Shown here: positions 62,240-64,000 of the stretch, in pieces
Layout: each line of letters starts with the position of its first letter
How positions within the stretch are numbered: the first letter of the stretch is position 1
From: Streptomyces aurantiacus
Lineage (GTDB): Bacteria; Actinomycetota; Actinomycetes; Streptomycetales; Streptomycetaceae
Assembly (NCBI RefSeq): GCF_027107535.1
Contig: NZ_CP114283.1
Span: 1,984,001-2,048,000 of the forward strand
DNA length: 64,000 nucleotides
Direction of reading: 5' to 3'
Translations under genes and position numbers: made by a program
The notes under the pieces: model-generated
What the model saw: only the letters and a program-made list of their open reading frames with translations
What the model was told of the DNA's origin: nothing
Database searches by the model: none

Positions 62240-63640
62240 GTGATCGCCCTCTCTCTCGCCGAGATCGCCTCAGTCGTCGGCGGGCAGACGCACGACATAC
62301 CGGATTCGTCGGTCCAGGTCACCGGACAGGTCGTCAGGGACTCCCGGGAAGTGAAGCCGGGCAGCCTCTTCGTCGCCTTCGCGGGTGAGCGCGTGGACGG
62401 TCACGACTTCGCCGCGGACGTCGTCGCGGCGGGCGCCGTGGCCGTCCTCGCCTCCCGGCCCGTCGGAGTGCCCGCGATCGTCGTGGAGGACGTCCAGAGG
62501 GCCCTCGGCGCCCTCGCGCGCCACGTCGTGGAGCGCCTCGGCGCGACCCTCGTGGCCCTCACCGGCTCCGCCGGCAAGACCAGCACCAAGGACCTGATCG
62601 CCCAGGTGCTCCGCAGCAAGGCACCGACGGTCTTCACGCCCGGTTCCCTCAACAACGAGATCGGGCTGCCGCTCACCGCGCTCAGCGCCACCGAGGAGAC
62701 GCGGTTCCTGGTCCTGGAGATGGGTGCCCGCGGGATCGGGCACATCCGCTATCTCGCGGACCTGACGCCTCCGAAGATCGGCCTCGTCCTCAACGTCGGC
62801 ACCGCCCACATCGGTGAGTTCGGCGGCCGCGAGCAGATCGCCCAGGCCAAGGGCGAGTTGGTGGAGAGCCTCCCCGAGAGCGGCGTGGCCGTCCTGAACG
62901 CCGACGATCCCCTCGTACGGGCCATGGCCTCGCGCACGAAGGCACGCGTGATCCTCTTCGGAGAGTCCGGCGAAGCGGACGTACGGGCCGAGAACGTGCG
63001 GCTCACCGGGAGCGGACAGCCCGCGTTCAGGCTCCACACACCCTCCGGGTGCAGCGAAGTGACCATGCGCCTGTACGGTGAGCACCACGTGTCGAACGCG
63101 CTCGCCGCCGCCGCCGTCGCCCATGAGCTGGGCATGTCCGCAGACGAGATCGCCACCGCGCTCTCCGAGGCGGGCTCCCTCTCCCGCTGGCGGATGGAGG
63201 TCACCGAGCGCCCGGACGGCGTGACGGTCGTCAACGACGCCTACAACGCGAACCCCGAGTCCATGCGAGCCGCTCTGCGCGCGCTCGCGGCCATGGGCAA
63301 GGGGCGGCGGACCTGGGCGGTGCTCGGTCAGATGGCCGAGCTCGGGGACGAGGCGCTCGCCGAGCACGACGCGGTCGGACGGCTCGCCGTCCGGCTCAAC
63401 GTCAGCAAGCTCGTCGCGGTCGGGGGCAGGGAAGCGTCCTGGCTGCAACTGGGCGCATATAACGAGGGTTCGTGGGGTGAGGAGTCGGTGCACGTGTCCG
63501 ACGCACAGTCGGCGGTCGACCTGTTGCGCAGTCAGCTGCGTCCGGGAGACGTCGTACTCGTGAAGGCGTCCCGGTCGGTCGGGCTGGAGAGGGTCGCGCA
63601 GGCGCTGGTCCAGGGCACCGAGGGCGAGGTTGCCGTCTGA
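62240..63640 (+). CDS. murF: UDP-MurNAc-tripeptide-D-alanyl-D-alanine ligase
   Basis: A 466-residue Mur ligase that adds D-Ala-D-Ala to complete the UDP-MurNAc-pentapeptide. It has VVRDSREVKPGSLFVAF, LTGSAGKTSTKDLIAQVL (ATP loop), GSLNNEIGLPLT, LEMGARGIGHIRYL, NVGTAHIGEFGG and VVNDAYNANPESM. It begins 4 bases after the murE stop at GTG 62240 and ends overlapping the mraY start (TGATG). Confidence 0.95.
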   Translation: MIALSLAEIASVVGGQTHDIPDSSVQVTGQVVRDSREVKPGSLFVAFAGERVDGHDFAADVVAAGAVAVLASRPVGVPAIVVEDVQRALGALARHVVERLGATLVALTGSAGKTSTKDLIAQVLRSKAPTVFTPGSLNNEIGLPLTALSATEETRFLVLEMGARGIGHIRYLADLTPPKIGLVLNVGTAHIGEFGGREQIAQAKGELVESLPESGVAVLNADDPLVRAMASRTKARVILFGESGEADVRAENVRLTGSGQPAFRLHTPSGCSEVTMRLYGEHHVSNALAAAAVAHELGMSADEIATALSEAGSLSRWRMEVTERPDGVTVVNDAYNANPESMRAALRALAAMGKGRRTWAVLGQMAELGDEALAEHDAVGRLAVRLNVSKLVAVGGREASWLQLGAYNEGSWGEESVHVSDAQSAVDLLRSQLRPGDVVLVKASRSVGLERVAQALVQGTEGEVAV

Positions 63641-64000
63641 TGATGAATCAGATCCTGTTCGCGGGAGTCATCGGCCTCTTCCTGACCCTCGTGGGCACCC
63701 CTCTGCTGATCAAGCTGCTGGCCCGCAAGGGCTACGGCCAGTACATCCGTGACGACGGCCCGCGCGAGCACCACGCCAAGCGCGGTACGCCGACCATGGG
63801 TGGTATCGCCTTCATCCTGGCCACGCTCCTCGCGTACTTCCTCAGCAAGGTGATCACCGGGAAGCCGCCGACGTTCTCCGGTCTGCTGGTGCTCGGCCTG
63901 ATGGCGGGCATGGGCGTGGTCGGCTTCCTCGACGACTACATCAAGATCGTCAAGCGGCGTTCGCTCGGTCTGCGGGCCAAGGCGAAGATGGCCGGCCAGC
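63640..64000 (+). CDS. mraY: Phospho-MurNAc-pentapeptide-transferase, N-terminal part (runs off the window)
   Basis: The first 120 residues of MraY are present: TM1 ILFAGVIGLFLTLVGTPLLI, REHHAKRGTPTMGGIAFILA (the conserved H and TPTMGG block), and VVGFLDDYIKIVKRRSLGL with the Asp-Asp pair of the Mg2+ site. It transfers phospho-MurNAc-pentapeptide to undecaprenyl phosphate to form lipid I. The ATG at 63640 overlaps the murF stop; ATG 63643 is an alternative. Confidence 0.95.
   Translation, partial: MMNQILFAGVIGLFLTLVGTPLLIKLLARKGYGQYIRDDGPREHHAKRGTPTMGGIAFILATLLAYFLSKVITGKPPTFSGLLVLGLMAGMGVVGFLDDYIKIVKRRSLGLRAKAKMAGQ

Overview
This is a stretch of conserved core chromosome from a Streptomyces species. 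The DNA is very GC-rich, with the third-position GC bias, GTG and TTG starts, and 1- to 8-base stop/start overlaps usual in the genus. Gene order matches, from memory, the S. coelicolor region running from about SCO2140 down to mraY (SCO2087): glkA, the MacRS-like two-component pair, pfkA, trpEG, a class II DAHP synthase, bfd/bfr, a PASTA kinase, thiOSG, metF, and then the dcw (division and cell wall) cluster. I see no prophage, insertion sequence, integrase, CRISPR array, rRNA or tRNA.

Layout. 0-5 kb: a two-component system with a small secreted or membrane protein, an Lrp-type ligand domain, a rhomboid protease, a zinc-ribbon protein and a coiled-coil NYN nuclease. 5-9 kb: two paralogous NlpC/P60 cell-wall hydrolases and a lipoprotein with an HEXXH motif. 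9-21 kb: envelope-lipid genes (GT87 mannosyltransferase, PimB'-type mannosyltransferase, FadD15-type acyl-CoA synthetase, SRPBCC protein, ArsA-like ATPase, PlsC-type acyltransferase, esterase) with glucokinase among them. 21-30 kb: MacS/MacR-like kinase and regulator, phosphofructokinase, a D-2-hydroxyacid dehydrogenase, attenuator-controlled trpEG, DAHP synthase, and the iron-storage pair bfd/bfr. 30-41 kb: a Mo oxidoreductase, endonuclease IV, a PkaF-like kinase, a TPP-riboswitch-controlled thiOSG operon, a ferredoxin reductase-like protein, an Rv2175c-like DNA-binding protein, thiE and metF. 41-50 kb: a membrane protein with a Q/G/Y-rich tail, a phytoene-desaturase-like oxidoreductase, DUF4126, a TetR-YhgE-ABC operon, a HEPN protein and a methyltransferase. 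50-56.5 kb: DUF3040, the MoxR-DUF58-transglutaminase operon and a beta-carbonic anhydrase. 56.6-64 kb: the start of the dcw cluster (rsmH, ftsL, ftsI, murE, murF, mraY), preceded by what looks like an mraW RNA leader.

The genes are mostly envelope construction (mannolipids, peptidoglycan synthesis and remodelling, septation), their signalling (PASTA kinase and its likely DNA-binding partner, MacRS), and entry into aromatic, thiamine and one-carbon metabolism. The set and partial order resemble M. tuberculosis Rv2156c-Rv2190c, so much of it appears to be an old actinobacterial block. The points I find most worth checking are: the phosphofructokinase with pyrophosphate-type residues (Asp104, Lys125); the ArsA-like ATPase whose P-loop lysine is arginine, next to an SRPBCC protein; a micro-ORF with a triplicated sequence between rsmH and ftsL; many apparently leaderless genes; a HEPN protein with an intact RX4H motif; and a small membrane-protein gene that looks frameshifted. 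I do not see a clearly undescribed multi-gene system.
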